The notes under the pieces: generated by a model
The model's database searches: none
What the model saw: the letters and a program-made list of their open reading frames with translations, nothing else
Told to the model about the DNA's origin: nothing
Translations under genes and position numbers: made by a program
Shown here: positions 54,606 to 63,489 of the stretch, one piece after another
Layout: every line of letters starts with the position of its first letter
How positions within the stretch are numbered: position 1 is the first letter of the stretch
DNA from: Qiania dongpingensis
Lineage (GTDB): Bacteria; Bacillota; Clostridia; Lachnospirales; Lachnospiraceae
Reading direction: 5' to 3'
Assembly (NCBI RefSeq): GCF_014337195.1
Contig: NZ_CP060634.1
Span: 3,020,833 to 3,084,832 of the forward strand
Length of the DNA stretch: 64,000 bases

Positions 54606-55304
54606 ATGAAAACACATGCAATATGGAAAAGGACGGCGGCGTGTGTCGCAGCGATTTGTATGGTACTCAGCATGGCAGCCTGCGGCTCCAAGGATGGAAA
54701 TAGTATTGGAAGCGGCAGAGAAGTATATCAGGAATATGTCATCGGGATTATGGATGCCAACTATCTGGGGCAGTATGATAAGTATATAGAGATCACGGGC
54801 TCCGATCAGGAACAGGCTCAGAATATCTATGAAGCGAATACACAGGATTTTGCGGTGGCCATTGAAGAGGCTCTTTCCATCAAGGCCGATGTGGTCAGCA
54901 TATCCTTGACAGAGCGGCTTGTACAGGTGGCTAAGACCATTTATGGCCAGGTGAAGTATAAAGCGGTGGATGTGGTCCGGAACGGAGATATCTATACGGT
55001 CACGGTGGAGATAGAACCGGTGGATTTCTTTGGAACGGTGAAGCAGCCTTTTCAGTCAGCAGTTGACAGCTTTAATAACCGGGCAAAAAACGGAGAATTC
55101 GATGAATACAGCGACACAGAATATGAAGAAGCATATGGTGAGGCTGTCACGGAGGCTCTGGAAAAAAGTGTATCAACTGTGACCTATGGAACAAAGATCA
55201 CTGTGGATGTAACACTGGATTATGATAAAGAAAATAATCTGTATGTAATAAGTGATGAGCAGATGGAAGCTTTGGACGGAAAAGTCGTGAATATGTCCAG
55301 ATGA
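54606..55304 (+). CDS. Lipoprotein of unknown function
   Basis: 232 residues. Signal peptide with lipobox MAAC at about residue 25 (VCAAICMVLSMAACGSK uses the same segment). The mature part is acidic, with repeated Tyr/Glu-rich helices (EYSDTEYEEAYGEAV). It ends VDVTLDYDKENNLYVISDEQMEAL, a pattern common in DUF5105-like lipoproteins. Exposed on the outer face of the membrane. Own promoter and terminator; no partner. Family assignment tentative. Confidence 0.83.
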   Translation: MKTHAIWKRTAACVAAICMVLSMAACGSKDGNSIGSGREVYQEYVIGIMDANYLGQYDKYIEITGSDQEQAQNIYEANTQDFAVAIEEALSIKADVVSISLTERLVQVAKTIYGQVKYKAVDVVRNGDIYTVTVEIEPVDFFGTVKQPFQSAVDSFNNRAKNGEFDEYSDTEYEEAYGEAVTEALEKSVSTVTYGTKITVDVTLDYDKENNLYVISDEQMEALDGKVVNMSR

Positions 55305-55321
55305 TGACAGAAAAGGAGAAC

Positions 55322-55367
55322 CAGACGGGCGGCAAAAGATCAGCTGTCCGTCTGATTTTTTGTTTTT
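55322..55367 (+). terminator. Terminator after the lipoprotein gene
   Basis: CAGACGG (55322-55328) pairs with CCGTCTG (55348-55354), followed by ATTTTTTGTTTTTT. Confidence 0.85.
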
Positions 55368-55876
55368 TATAAATTTGGGTACTGCAGTTCAGCAAACTGA
55401 ATTTTATTTTGAAGGTCTTGCTTTTTCTTGAACAAATTACCATCAAACGATATTTTTACAACCGCATATTTTATTTTGGTCCCAGTAAACTGCACTACGT
55501 ATTCTTTTTCTTTTTGCAGATTCTCAAGCAAAATTGTAAAAGTATCGTCACTGACGTTTTCATCCCATATTTTGCTCCATAAAATTTCATCAGAATTTCT
55601 GTCCTTTATCTCTACTCTGCCTCTTTCGCCGTCCATTTGATAAGAAACTTCTGCATCTAAAGTCTCAACATCCTCGGACACACAAAACAGGAGTCCATTT
55701 TCAAACGGATCGGAATTACTGTAATGTGCGTCCATTTCCATTTCAAGAACCGTTTTTTCAGTATTTCCAATCCCGAATCTGCTTGATTGACTATCATTTG
55801 TTCTTGAACACGCTGTCAGGCTGACAGCACTGATCATACCAACTAAAAAAATAATCATTTTATTTGTGTGAAACAT
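55367..55876 (-). CDS. Small lipoprotein of unknown function
   Basis: 169 residues from the ATG at 55876, which follows GGAGGTAAGG on the minus strand. Signal peptide MIIFLVGMISAVS with lipobox LTAC. The remainder (about 145 residues) looks like a beta-rich domain (DAEVSYQMDGERGRVEIKD, YVVQFTGTKIKYAVVKI). Not recognised. Codon use is more AT-rich than in neighbours, and it stands alone between sporulation genes on the opposite strand, which may point to later acquisition. Confidence 0.75.
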   Translation of the reverse strand: MFHTNKMIIFLVGMISAVSLTACSRTNDSQSSRFGIGNTEKTVLEMEMDAHYSNSDPFENGLLFCVSEDVETLDAEVSYQMDGERGRVEIKDRNSDEILWSKIWDENVSDDTFTILLENLQKEKEYVVQFTGTKIKYAVVKISFDGNLFKKKQDLQNKIQFAELQYPNL

Positions 55877-56033
55877 GTCCTTACCTCCGTTACAAAATTC
55901 CATTTGCTAAACTTATTTTATCAGAATACACGAATGGCTTTTACCAGTACCCAATATGCCTTTTCACCTAAGGCAAGCTTCCGTCTGTTATAAAAAACCG
56001 TTGGAGCGGCGACTACCCAAGATAATTCCAAAA

Positions 56034-56076
56034 GCCTTGATAAATCAACGTTTTCCGGTTTGTCAAGGCCTTTTTG
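56034..56076. terminator. Hairpin of unclear ownership before sigG
   Basis: GCCTTGA (56034-56040) pairs with TCAAGGC (56063-56069), followed by CTTTTTG. There is no plus-strand gene immediately upstream, so what it terminates is unclear. The surrounding stretch 55877-56114 shows no gene. Confidence 0.5.
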
Positions 56077-56114
56077 CCCCCTTTCTATTTCCTTTTTTTT
56101 ACGATAAAGTAACA

Positions 56115-56144
56115 GTATAAATCCAGGAAAAACCGTGCATCATT
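56115..56144 (+). promoter_or_regulatory. Candidate forespore-type promoter of sigG
   Basis: GTATA (56115-56119) and CATCATT (56138-56144), 18 nt apart, resemble the sigma-F/sigma-G pattern GHATR and CATNNTA (one mismatch in the -10). Expected for sigG, which is made in the forespore under sigma-F and then itself. Confidence 0.5.
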
Positions 56145-56159
56145 CTATATAGAATGATG
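56138..56159. promoter_or_regulatory. Perfect 22-bp palindrome before the sigG ribosome site
   Basis: The core ATCATTCTATATAGAATGAT is perfectly self-complementary and gains one more C-G pair outside. It ends 4 nt before the ribosome-binding site GGAGG (56164-56168). It overlaps the candidate -10 region. Confidence 0.75.
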
Positions 56160-56175
56160 ATGCGGAGGTAAAGGT

Positions 56176-56958
56176 ATGGCTGTATACAAGGTAGAAATCT
56201 GCGGGGTCAATACTTCCCAGCTTCCTCTTCTTAAAGCAGAAGAGAAGGAGGAGTTGTTCAAGAGGATCAAGGCAGGTGATAAGGAGGCCAGGGAACGTTA
56301 CATTAAGGGGAATCTGAGACTTGTTCTCAGCGTCATTCAACGTTTTTCCGGTAATAATGAGAACATTGACGACCTGTTTCAGATTGGCTGTATTGGGCTC
56401 ATGAAAGCAATCGATAATTTCAATCCGGATATGATGGTGAAATTCTCAACCTATGCGGTCCCGATGATCGTGGGCGAGGTACGCCGTTACCTCCGGGATT
56501 CTGGCAGCTCCATCCGGGTGAGCCGTTCGCTGAGGGATACAGCATATAAAGCGATTTACGCCAGAGAGGCATTGATGAAAAAAAATTCCAAGGAGCCAAC
56601 GATCATGGAGATCGCTGAAGAGGTGGGAATGAGCCGGGAAGAAGTGGTATATGCTCTGGATGCCATCCAAAGCCCGGTAAGCCTTTATGAGCCGATCTAC
56701 ACAGACGGAGGCGATACTCTCTATGTCATGGACCAGATCAGTGATAAAAAAAACAAAGAAGAAAAATGGGTGGAACAAATTTCCTTAAATGAAGCGCTGA
56801 ACCGACTTCCGGAGAGGGAACGCCATATCATTGAACTGAGATTCTATGAAGGAAAAACACAGATGGAAGTAGCCAAAGAAATCGCCATTTCCCAGGCACA
56901 GGTCAGCCGTCTGGAAAAGAATGCACTGCGTATCATGAGGAATTATCTGAGTTCCTGA
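56176..56958 (+). CDS. sigG: Sporulation sigma factor SigG
   Basis: 260 residues. The N-terminus YKVEICGVNTSQLPLLKAEE is the typical SigG start; region 2 NLRLVLSVIQRFSGNNENIDDLFQIG and FSTYAVPMIVGEVRRYLRD; region 4 LPERERHIIELRFYEGKTQMEVAKEIAISQAQVSRLE. Late forespore sigma factor. ATG 56176 follows CGGAGG. In Bacillus it lies directly after sigE; here two lipoprotein genes are between them. Its end overlaps the convergent dinB by 16 nt. Confidence 0.97.
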   Translation: MAVYKVEICGVNTSQLPLLKAEEKEELFKRIKAGDKEARERYIKGNLRLVLSVIQRFSGNNENIDDLFQIGCIGLMKAIDNFNPDMMVKFSTYAVPMIVGEVRRYLRDSGSSIRVSRSLRDTAYKAIYAREALMKKNSKEPTIMEIAEEVGMSREEVVYALDAIQSPVSLYEPIYTDGGDTLYVMDQISDKKNKEEKWVEQISLNEALNRLPERERHIIELRFYEGKTQMEVAKEIAISQAQVSRLEKNALRIMRNYLSS

Positions 56959-58202
56959 GGCATGGAGGTTTTTCCGCGTTTGTTTTTGGGAAACCTTCCC
57001 GCCATATGGTTAGTCTCACTGTTCAGAAAGCTGGCACGCTTGATGGAGTCTTCACCGAATTTTTTTCGGATTTCATCGATGGCGGAGTCCAGCTTTTCCA
57101 TTTTGTCGAATTTTCCGGAATCAAACAGATTATACTGCCGATAAGAGTCTTCTGTGATATGGCTGGTCTGGACACCGAGCAGGCGAATGGGCGTGCCGTC
57201 CCACATTTCGCTGAAAAGAGAGAGGACGGCAGAAAAGACCTCGCCGGTCACATTGGTGGTCACGGGCAGAATTCGCTGGTGAGTGTGACTTACAAACTCA
57301 CAGTCTGTGATCCTGACGGAAACACAGGACGCGCGAAGGCCGTCATGGCGCAGCCTTGTACATACGGTTTCACAGAGGGAGAGCAGGATATTTTTAGCCT
57401 CGCCGGCAGATTCCACATCATGGGGGAGGGTAGTCGAATTACCTACCTCTTTGCCTTTGGAGGCCGGAGAGAGCAGCTGCCCGTCGTCCAGGCCATGGGC
57501 GTAACGGAAAAGAGTTTCTCCATGCTTTTTCAGATGAGCTTTTATGGTGACAGGATTGCTGACTGCCAGATCCCCAATGGTGTGAATGCCAAGCTTTCTT
57601 AAAGTGGCCTCGGCAGAGCGGCCCACCATATACAACTCCCGAATGTCAAGAGGCCACATTTTTTCTGCTATCTCTTCCGGAAACAAAGTGTGGACTTTGT
57701 CCGGCTTTTCAAAATCGCTGGCCATCTTAGCGAGCAGCCTGTTTTTAGAAATGCCGATATTGACCGTGAAACCCAGCTCTTCTTTAATAGTCTGACGGAT
57801 GGACTCGGCAGCGGATACGGGACTGTCATACAGAAGTCCGGTTCCGGTCATATCCATGAAAGCCTCGTCAATGGAAAACGGTTCCACCAGTGGAGAATAA
57901 CGTTTGAGGATATCCAGAAATGCACGGGAATTCGTATCGTACAGCTCGAAATCCGGAGGAATCAGTTTTAAATCCGGACATTTTTTTAAGGCAGAAGCTA
58001 CTGGTTCACCGGTTCGGACACCGCAGGCCCTGGCCAGGGGAGATTTGGCCAGGATGATACCGTGACGCTTTTCCCGGTCGCCGCCTATGGCAGAAGCAAT
58101 AAGACGCAGATCCTGAGTATTTCCGTTCTTCAACTCACGGACAGCGGTCCAGCTTAAATACGCGGAGTTGACGTCAATATGAAAATAGAGAGGCGTATTC
58201 AT
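56943..58202 (-). CDS. dinB: DNA polymerase IV-type Y-family polymerase
   Basis: 419 residues. Translesion polymerase: HIDVNSAYLSW with the first metal aspartate, SIDEAFMDMTG with the catalytic Asp-Glu pair, GISKNRLLAKMASDFEKPD, helix-hairpin-helix around LRKLGIHTIGDLA, and a little-finger domain ending about 350. The tail lacks an obvious clamp-binding motif other than QYNLF (about 375). A LexA-like box overlaps its promoter, fitting SOS induction. Confidence 0.94.
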   Translation of the reverse strand: MNTPLYFHIDVNSAYLSWTAVRELKNGNTQDLRLIASAIGGDREKRHGIILAKSPLARACGVRTGEPVASALKKCPDLKLIPPDFELYDTNSRAFLDILKRYSPLVEPFSIDEAFMDMTGTGLLYDSPVSAAESIRQTIKEELGFTVNIGISKNRLLAKMASDFEKPDKVHTLFPEEIAEKMWPLDIRELYMVGRSAEATLRKLGIHTIGDLAVSNPVTIKAHLKKHGETLFRYAHGLDDGQLLSPASKGKEVGNSTTLPHDVESAGEAKNILLSLCETVCTRLRHDGLRASCVSVRITDCEFVSHTHQRILPVTTNVTGEVFSAVLSLFSEMWDGTPIRLLGVQTSHITEDSYRQYNLFDSGKFDKMEKLDSAIDEIRKKFGEDSIKRASFLNSETNHMAGRFPKNKRGKTSMPQELR

Positions 58203-58266
58203 GATCGCAGACAGCTCCTTTCCAAGTCCTCAGCGTTTGCCCCCTGTATAATGACGCTGTGGAAAC

Positions 58267-58306
58267 AGTATACCACAAACAAAAAAGAAAATCAAACATA
58301 TGTTCT
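58267..58306 (-). promoter_or_regulatory. dinB promoter overlapped by a LexA box
   Basis: Minus strand: TTGATT (58295-58290), 17-nt spacer, TATACT (58272-58267), extended by TGG. CAAACATATGTTCT (58293-58306) matches the Gram-positive LexA site CGAACRNRYGTTYC at all but two defined positions and overlaps the -35 box. Confidence 0.68.
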
Positions 58307-58325
58307 GCGCAGCGCCTAAAAATTC

Positions 58326-58354
58326 TTGTGCAAATAGAGCTCCTATGGTATGAT
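58326..58354 (+). promoter_or_regulatory. Promoter of topB
   Basis: TTGTGC (58326-58331), 17-nt spacer, TATGAT (58349-58354) with TGG before it. The ATG inside this -10 box (58350) therefore cannot be the topB start. Confidence 0.68.
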
Positions 58355-58379
58355 AGAGACCATCGGAGGATTCGGATTT

Positions 58380-60524
58380 ATGGGAAAAGCACTTTACATT
58401 GCGGAAAAACCCAGCGTGGCCCAGGAGTTTGCGAAAGCGCTGAAGGTCAGCGCCAAACGGGGAGACGGCTATCTGGAATCAGAAGAAGCTGTGGTCACAT
58501 GGTGCGTAGGGCATCTGGTCACGATGAGTTATCCGGAAGAATATGACATAAAATACAAACGGTGGAGCCTGGAAACTCTGCCGTTTATTCCTGATACTTT
58601 CAAATATGAGGTGATTGGGAACGTAAAAAAACAGTTTCAGATCGTTAAGGGTCTCCTGAACCGGAAGGATGTGGATACGATTTATGTCTGTACCGACTCC
58701 GGGCGGGAAGGCGAGTATATCTACCGTCTGGTGGAGCAGATGGCCGGCGTACACGGAAAGACAAGGCGGCGGGTCTGGATCGACTCCCAGACGGAAGAAG
58801 AGATACGAAAGGGGATCCAGACGGCAAAGGATCTGAGCGAATATGACAATCTGGCCGCGTCTGCGTATTTGCGGGCAAAGGAAGATTATCTCATGGGAAT
58901 CAATTTTTCCCGTCTGCTGACTTTGAAATACGGGAATGTGATTTCCAATTGTATGAGATCAGACCGGACGGTGGTCAGTGTGGGCCGTGTGATGACCTGT
59001 GTGCTGGGGATGACGGTACGCAGGGAAAGGGAGATCAGAAGCTTTGTCAAGACTCCGTTCTTTCGTGTCCTGGCCTCAGTGTCCTGTGACGGCAAGGCAT
59101 TTGATGCAGAATGGCGTGCGGTGGAGGGAAGCCGGTATTTTGCCTCTCCCTTTCTGTATAAGGACAATGGATTCCTGGAACGGGAAAAGGCGGAAGAGCT
59201 GATCGCACATCTGAGTGAAGAACAGCCGGTTACGGCTACTCTTCTTTCCATGGAAAAAAAGAAGGAAAAAAAGAACCCTCCTTTATTATATAATTTGGCA
59301 GAACTCCAAAATACCTGTTCCAGGCGTTTTAAGCTGAGTCCGGACGAAACGCTTAAGGTAGTGCAGGAGCTTTATGAGAAAAAACTGGTGACATATCCCA
59401 GGACGGATGCCCGTGTGCTGTCTACGGCCGTCGCAAAGGAAATACATAAAAATATCCGGGGGCTCCAGTCCATACCGGGAGTGGCGGGATTTGCGGAGCA
59501 TATTCTGGAGACCGGAAGCTATAAAGGGATTGCCCGGACAAGATACGTGAACGACAAGCAGATCACGGACCATTACGCGATCATCCCCACAGGACAAGGC
59601 ATCGGAGGGCTGAGGAGTATGCCGGCCGTATCGGTGAAGGTATATGAGGCCATCGTACGGAGATTTCTCAGTGTGTTTTATCCAGCCGCTATCTATCAGA
59701 AATTCGGATTGGAACTTGTCATACGGGAAGAGCATTTTTTTGCTAATTTCCGGGTGCTTTTGGAGAAAGGATACCTTGAGGTGACTGGATATCCCCAGAG
59801 TACAAAATCAAAGGAAGAAAAGAAAGAAAATGCGGATTCTTCCGGACAGGAGGAATCAGGAGATGAGGGAGCCGGGAAAAAAGACGGGGATGTACAGGAA
59901 GCAGATATCAATGATCCGGAGTTTTTGGAAGCGGTGAAAAAACTCACGAAAGGAAATGAGCTCCCGGTGGAAAAGCTGACCGTCAAGGAAGGGGAGACCT
60001 CGCCGCCGAAAAGATATACATCAGGCACCATGATTCTGGCCATGGAAAATGCAGGACAGCTGATCGAGGATGAAGAACTGCGAGCTCAGATAAAAGGAAG
60101 TGGAATCGGAACCAGTGCGACCAGGGCTGAGATATTAAAGAAGCTGGTGAACAATAAGTATCTTTCTTTAAATAAAAAGACGCAGGTGATCACGCCGACT
60201 CTATTGGGAGAGGTGATTCACGATACCGTTTATATGTCCATCCGTCCTCTTCTAAATCCGGATTTGACTGCCAGCTGGGAAAAGGGCCTGACTTATGTGG
60301 CCGACGGCGATATAACTGAAGAGGCATATATGGAGAAGCTCAAGGATTTCGTGACCAGAAGGACGGAAAATGTGATGCGGCTCAATAACAGTGTCATGGT
60401 GAGGGATTGCTACAGCCGGATTGAGGGATACTATAAAAAAGAGAACAGCGGAAGCGGCCGAAGCAGGGACGGGCGGACGCAAGGACGGAAAAAGTCCGAG
60501 CCTAAAGCAACAAAGGCAAAATAA
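58380..60524 (+). CDS. topB: DNA topoisomerase III (type IA)
   Basis: 714 residues from ATG 58380 after GGAGG. Toprim domain with LYIAEKPSVAQEFAKAL and TDSGREGEYIYRLV; catalytic tyrosine in KLVTYPRTDARVLS; later GTMILAMENAG and GIGTSATRAEILKKL. It decatenates DNA and relaxes negative supercoils. An insert rich in Lys/Glu (about 475-515) breaks the second half, and the tail is basic. Chromosomal context (dinB on one side, gtrA on the other) does not suggest a mobile element, though TopB homologues occur on them. Confidence 0.94.
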   Translation: MGKALYIAEKPSVAQEFAKALKVSAKRGDGYLESEEAVVTWCVGHLVTMSYPEEYDIKYKRWSLETLPFIPDTFKYEVIGNVKKQFQIVKGLLNRKDVDTIYVCTDSGREGEYIYRLVEQMAGVHGKTRRRVWIDSQTEEEIRKGIQTAKDLSEYDNLAASAYLRAKEDYLMGINFSRLLTLKYGNVISNCMRSDRTVVSVGRVMTCVLGMTVRREREIRSFVKTPFFRVLASVSCDGKAFDAEWRAVEGSRYFASPFLYKDNGFLEREKAEELIAHLSEEQPVTATLLSMEKKKEKKNPPLLYNLAELQNTCSRRFKLSPDETLKVVQELYEKKLVTYPRTDARVLSTAVAKEIHKNIRGLQSIPGVAGFAEHILETGSYKGIARTRYVNDKQITDHYAIIPTGQGIGGLRSMPAVSVKVYEAIVRRFLSVFYPAAIYQKFGLELVIREEHFFANFRVLLEKGYLEVTGYPQSTKSKEEKKENADSSGQEESGDEGAGKKDGDVQEADINDPEFLEAVKKLTKGNELPVEKLTVKEGETSPPKRYTSGTMILAMENAGQLIEDEELRAQIKGSGIGTSATRAEILKKLVNNKYLSLNKKTQVITPTLLGEVIHDTVYMSIRPLLNPDLTASWEKGLTYVADGDITEEAYMEKLKDFVTRRTENVMRLNNSVMVRDCYSRIEGYYKKENSGSGRSRDGRTQGRKKSEPKATKAK

Positions 60525-60534
60525 GAAAGTGTGG

Positions 60535-60963
60535 ATGACAATGTGGGAAAAATGTATGGAATTATACAGAAAATATGAAGAGATAATCAATTACCTCATC
60601 GTAGGAGTCCTTACGACGGTAGTGAGCCTTGCCATATATTATGGATGCGTATTTACATTTCTGAATCCGGAAAACGGCCTGCAGCTCCAAGCGGCCAATG
60701 TGCTGTCCTGGATCGGCGCGGTGGCATTTGCCTATGTGACCAACCGGCGCTTTGTCTTTAAGAGCCAGAATGAGAATAAAGCTTCCGAAGCGGCACGTTT
60801 TGTTACCTCCAGGCTGACGACTCTTTTGATGGATATGGCCGTCATGTATATCCTGGTCACGCTTCTTCATGGCAATGATAAGATTGCGAAGCTGGTGAGT
60901 CAGGTGGTGGTCATGATAGGAAATTATGTGTTCAGCAAGCTGTTTGTATTCCAGAAGAAATGA
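60535..60963 (+). CDS. GtrA-family membrane protein
   Basis: 142 residues from ATG 60535 (ATG 60541 is an alternative); the upstream frame lies inside topB and is unlikely to be translated. Four membrane helices (about 21-40, 55-73, 88-110, 115-135) with YLIVGVLTTVVSLAIYY and AYVTNRRFVFKS, the family hallmark. GtrA-like proteins are thought to move lipid-linked sugars across the membrane. No glycosyltransferase gene is adjacent. Confidence 0.87.
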   Translation: MTMWEKCMELYRKYEEIINYLIVGVLTTVVSLAIYYGCVFTFLNPENGLQLQAANVLSWIGAVAFAYVTNRRFVFKSQNENKASEAARFVTSRLTTLLMDMAVMYILVTLLHGNDKIAKLVSQVVVMIGNYVFSKLFVFQKK

Positions 60964-60988
60964 TGCAGTACGGCAGAGGGGAGAACAG

Positions 60989-61483
60989 ATGGATTATCGA
61001 AGGCTTTTTGAGGAGAAGAACAGGCTGACCTATGATGCGGGGGACGAAGAACGGCAGGCTGCCATGGAGCAGGGGATACGGCGGGCAGTGGAGGGCCAGG
61101 AGAATCTGCGGCCAAGAATCCATGATATGATGAAAAAGTCCTTTGTATCCTGCAGCGAGGCGGACAGGACCCTGACTCTGGCCTATGAGGTGGAGGAGTG
61201 GGAGTTAAACGCCGGGGGCACCATGCATGGCGGAATGATCGCCGCTGCCATGGATACCACCTGCGGTATGACCGCCCGCTATTTGAGCGGCAGTCTGAAC
61301 GCTGCCACGGTTTCCTTGACGGTCAGCTATCTGCGGCCGGTCCCGGCCGGCGGACGGCTCCTTGTGACGGCGAAGGCCGTGCGGATAGGACGGAGTCTTG
61401 CGAATCTGACTGCGGAAGCGGTCAATTCAAGAAACGGGAAGACAGCGGCCCTTGCAACGGCGGTATTCCGGATTCGGAAATAA
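60989..61483 (+). CDS. PaaI-family hotdog thioesterase
   Basis: 164 residues from ATG 60989 after GGGGAGA; the upstream frame overlaps gtrA. The hotdog core reads GGTMHGGMIAAAMDTTCGM, then VSLTVSYLRPVPAGGRLLV and a final strand TAALATAVFRI. It should hydrolyse an acyl-CoA thioester. An N-terminal extension of about 60 residues precedes the core. Substrate unknown. Confidence 0.88.
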   Translation: MDYRRLFEEKNRLTYDAGDEERQAAMEQGIRRAVEGQENLRPRIHDMMKKSFVSCSEADRTLTLAYEVEEWELNAGGTMHGGMIAAAMDTTCGMTARYLSGSLNAATVSLTVSYLRPVPAGGRLLVTAKAVRIGRSLANLTAEAVNSRNGKTAALATAVFRIRK

Positions 61484-61487
61484 GTAT

Positions 61488-61515
61488 TTTACAAAATGGA
61501 TTTATGTGGTATGAT
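61488..61515 (+). promoter_or_regulatory. Promoter of glnS
   Basis: TTTACA (61488-61493), 16-nt spacer, TATGAT (61510-61515) with TGG before it. Confidence 0.62.
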
Positions 61516-61588
61516 AGAAAAATATTGGAGATACTGTAAAAGAATAAGATACGGTATTATCAAAATTACGAATCAGCAGGAGGCTTTT

Positions 61589-63250
61589 ATGGAAAACGAG
61601 ACAAAAAACTTTATCGAGCAGATAATTGATAAGGATTTGGCAGATGGTTATTATGACCACGTGCAGACGAGATTTCCACCGGAGCCGAACGGCTACCTTC
61701 ATATCGGACATGCCAAATCAATTCTTTTGAACTATGGCCTGGCAAAGAAATACAATGGGAAATTCAATCTTCGTTTTGACGATACCAATCCTACAAAGGA
61801 AAAAAGTGAATTTGTAGAATCCATAAAAGAGGACGTAGCATGGCTGGGGGCGGACTGGGAAGACCGTCTTTTATTTGCTTCGGACTATTTTGACATCATG
61901 TATGAATGTGCTGTAAAACTGATCAAAAAAGGGAAAGCTTTCGTTTGTGATCTGACAGCGGATCAGATTCGGGAATACAGGGGAACGTTGACGGAGCCGG
62001 GCAAGGACAGCCCGTATCGAAACAGGACAGAAGAAGAGAACCTGGAGCTGTTTGAGAACATGAAGAACGGCCTTTATGCCGATGGGGAAAAAGTGCTCCG
62101 TGCCAAGATCGATATGGCTTCTCCCAATATCAACATGCGTGATCCTGTTATTTACCGGGTGGCACATATGAGTCATCACAATACAGGAGATAAATGGTGT
62201 ATTTATCCCATGTATGATTTTGCCCATCCGATCGAAGATGCAGTGGAGCGTATCACCCATTCCATCTGTACGCTGGAATTTGAGGATCACAGACCCTTAT
62301 ACGACTGGGTGGTGAGGGAGTGTGAATTTGACCATCCGCCCAAGCAGATTGAATTTGCGAAGCTGTATTTGAAAAATGTTGTAACCGGCAAGCGCTATAT
62401 CAAAAAGCTGGTGGAAGATGGAATCGTAGATGGCTGGGATGATCCGAGGCTTGTATCTATCAGCGGCTTGAGAAGACGCGGATATACACCTGAGTCCATC
62501 CGCAGATTTGTGGAAATGGCAGGAGTGTCCAAGAGCAACAGCGTGTGTGAGATGCCCATGCTGGAGTATTGTATCCGGGAGGACCTGAAATTAAAGAAAG
62601 CAAGGATGATGGCGGTGCTGCATCCTCTGAAGCTCATCATAGACAACTACCCGGAGGACCAGGTAGAATATATGGAGGTTCAGAACAATCAGGAGAACCC
62701 TGAACTGGGGGTGAGGACTGTGCCCTTTTGCAGGGAGCTTTATATTGAGCGGGAAGATTTTATGGAAGTACCGGTGAAGAAATATTTCCGCCTGTTCCCC
62801 GGCAATGAGGTCCGGCTGATGAACGGATATTTTGTAACGTGTACCGATGTGATCAAGGATGAAGAAGGAAACGTCACTGAGGTTCACTGTACCTATGATC
62901 CGGAGACGAGGAGCGGCAGCGGTTTCACAGGAAGAAAAGTGAAGGGCACGATCCACTGGGTATCTGCCCGGCACGCGGTGAAAGCGGAGGTCCGGCTTTA
63001 CGAAAATATTGTGGATGAAGAAAAGGGTGTTTATAATGAAGAGGATGGCAGTCTGAACCTGAATCCCAATTCTTTGGTAGTGCTTAAGGACTGCTATTTG
63101 GAGCCGGGACTTGCGGAGGCAGAGGCTCCGGAGAGCTTCCAGTTCGTGAGAAACGGATATTTCTGTGTTGACAGCAAAGATTCAGAGCCGGGACATCTGG
63201 TATTCAACCGGATCGTATCCTTAAAGAGTTCTTTTAAAATTGAAAAGTGA
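61589..63250 (+). CDS. glnS: Glutaminyl-tRNA synthetase
   Basis: 553 residues from ATG 61589 after AGGAGG; an upstream in-frame ATG at 61496 overlaps the promoter. Class I synthetase: [17 protein letters not shown] with [18 protein letters not shown], and [21 protein letters not shown] typical of GlnRS rather than GluRS. The KMSKS loop is not obvious; the best candidate is [12 protein letters not shown]. The C-terminal anticodon-binding beta barrels follow (about 340-553). A gene for direct glutaminylation is a minority trait among Firmicutes, but recurrent in this group. Confidence 0.94.
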   Translation: MENETKNFIEQIIDKDLADGYYDHVQTRFPPEPNGYLHIGHAKSILLNYGLAKKYNGKFNLRFDDTNPTKEKSEFVESIKEDVAWLGADWEDRLLFASDYFDIMYECAVKLIKKGKAFVCDLTADQIREYRGTLTEPGKDSPYRNRTEEENLELFENMKNGLYADGEKVLRAKIDMASPNINMRDPVIYRVAHMSHHNTGDKWCIYPMYDFAHPIEDAVERITHSICTLEFEDHRPLYDWVVRECEFDHPPKQIEFAKLYLKNVVTGKRYIKKLVEDGIVDGWDDPRLVSISGLRRRGYTPESIRRFVEMAGVSKSNSVCEMPMLEYCIREDLKLKKARMMAVLHPLKLIIDNYPEDQVEYMEVQNNQENPELGVRTVPFCRELYIEREDFMEVPVKKYFRLFPGNEVRLMNGYFVTCTDVIKDEEGNVTEVHCTYDPETRSGSGFTGRKVKGTIHWVSARHAVKAEVRLYENIVDEEKGVYNEEDGSLNLNPNSLVVLKDCYLEPGLAEAEAPESFQFVRNGYFCVDSKDSEPGHLVFNRIVSLKSSFKIEK

Positions 63251-63273
63251 GAACTTATCGATAGAATAAAGGT

Positions 63274-63306
63274 ATGCCGCAGGACACCAGGTGTTTTGCG
63301 GCATGT
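63274..63306 (+). terminator. Terminator of glnS
   Basis: ATGCCGCA (63274-63281) pairs with TGCGGCAT (63297-63304); the T-tail is weak (GTTT). Confidence 0.65.
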
Positions 63307-63330
63307 TTCGCATAAAGGAGGAGGCCTGCC

Positions 63331-63489
63331 ATGAAGAGGCAGAAAAGTGCCTGGTATTTTTCCCTTAAACTTCAGTTAAGCCCCGGCAGAAATTCCGGAC
63401 CGTCACGATTTCGGTTCGCTGGCGATGCAGGGGCCGTTTTATCCCCGCTCCGGGAGTACCGCTTACATGTCGACGGAAAATCTTTATGA
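63331..63489 (+). pseudogene. Open frame interrupted by repeat copy 3
   Basis: ATG 63331 is preceded by an excellent ribosome site (AAAGGAGGAGG), but only about 17 codons (MKRQKSAWYFSLKLQLS) lie outside the repeat. From 63383 the frame runs into repeat copy 3 and stops at 63489 after 52 residues. It looks like the first part of a gene cut by the repeat, or a short peptide gene. Not recognised. Confidence 0.45.

Noticed and set aside
55877..56114. Mobile-element remnant or attachment site between the small lipoprotein and sigG
   Set aside because: A hairpin and a slightly different composition are seen, but there is no integrase, direct repeat or tRNA end to support it.
58350..58379. Upstream ATG of topB
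   Set aside because: The ATG is part of the -10 box TATGAT; ATG 58380 follows GGAGG and begins with the family motif MGKALYIAEKPS.
61496..61588. Upstream in-frame ATG of glnS giving a 584-residue protein
   Set aside because: The extra codons cover the promoter TTTACA-N16-TATGAT; AGGAGG sits before ATG 61589, and family proteins start there.
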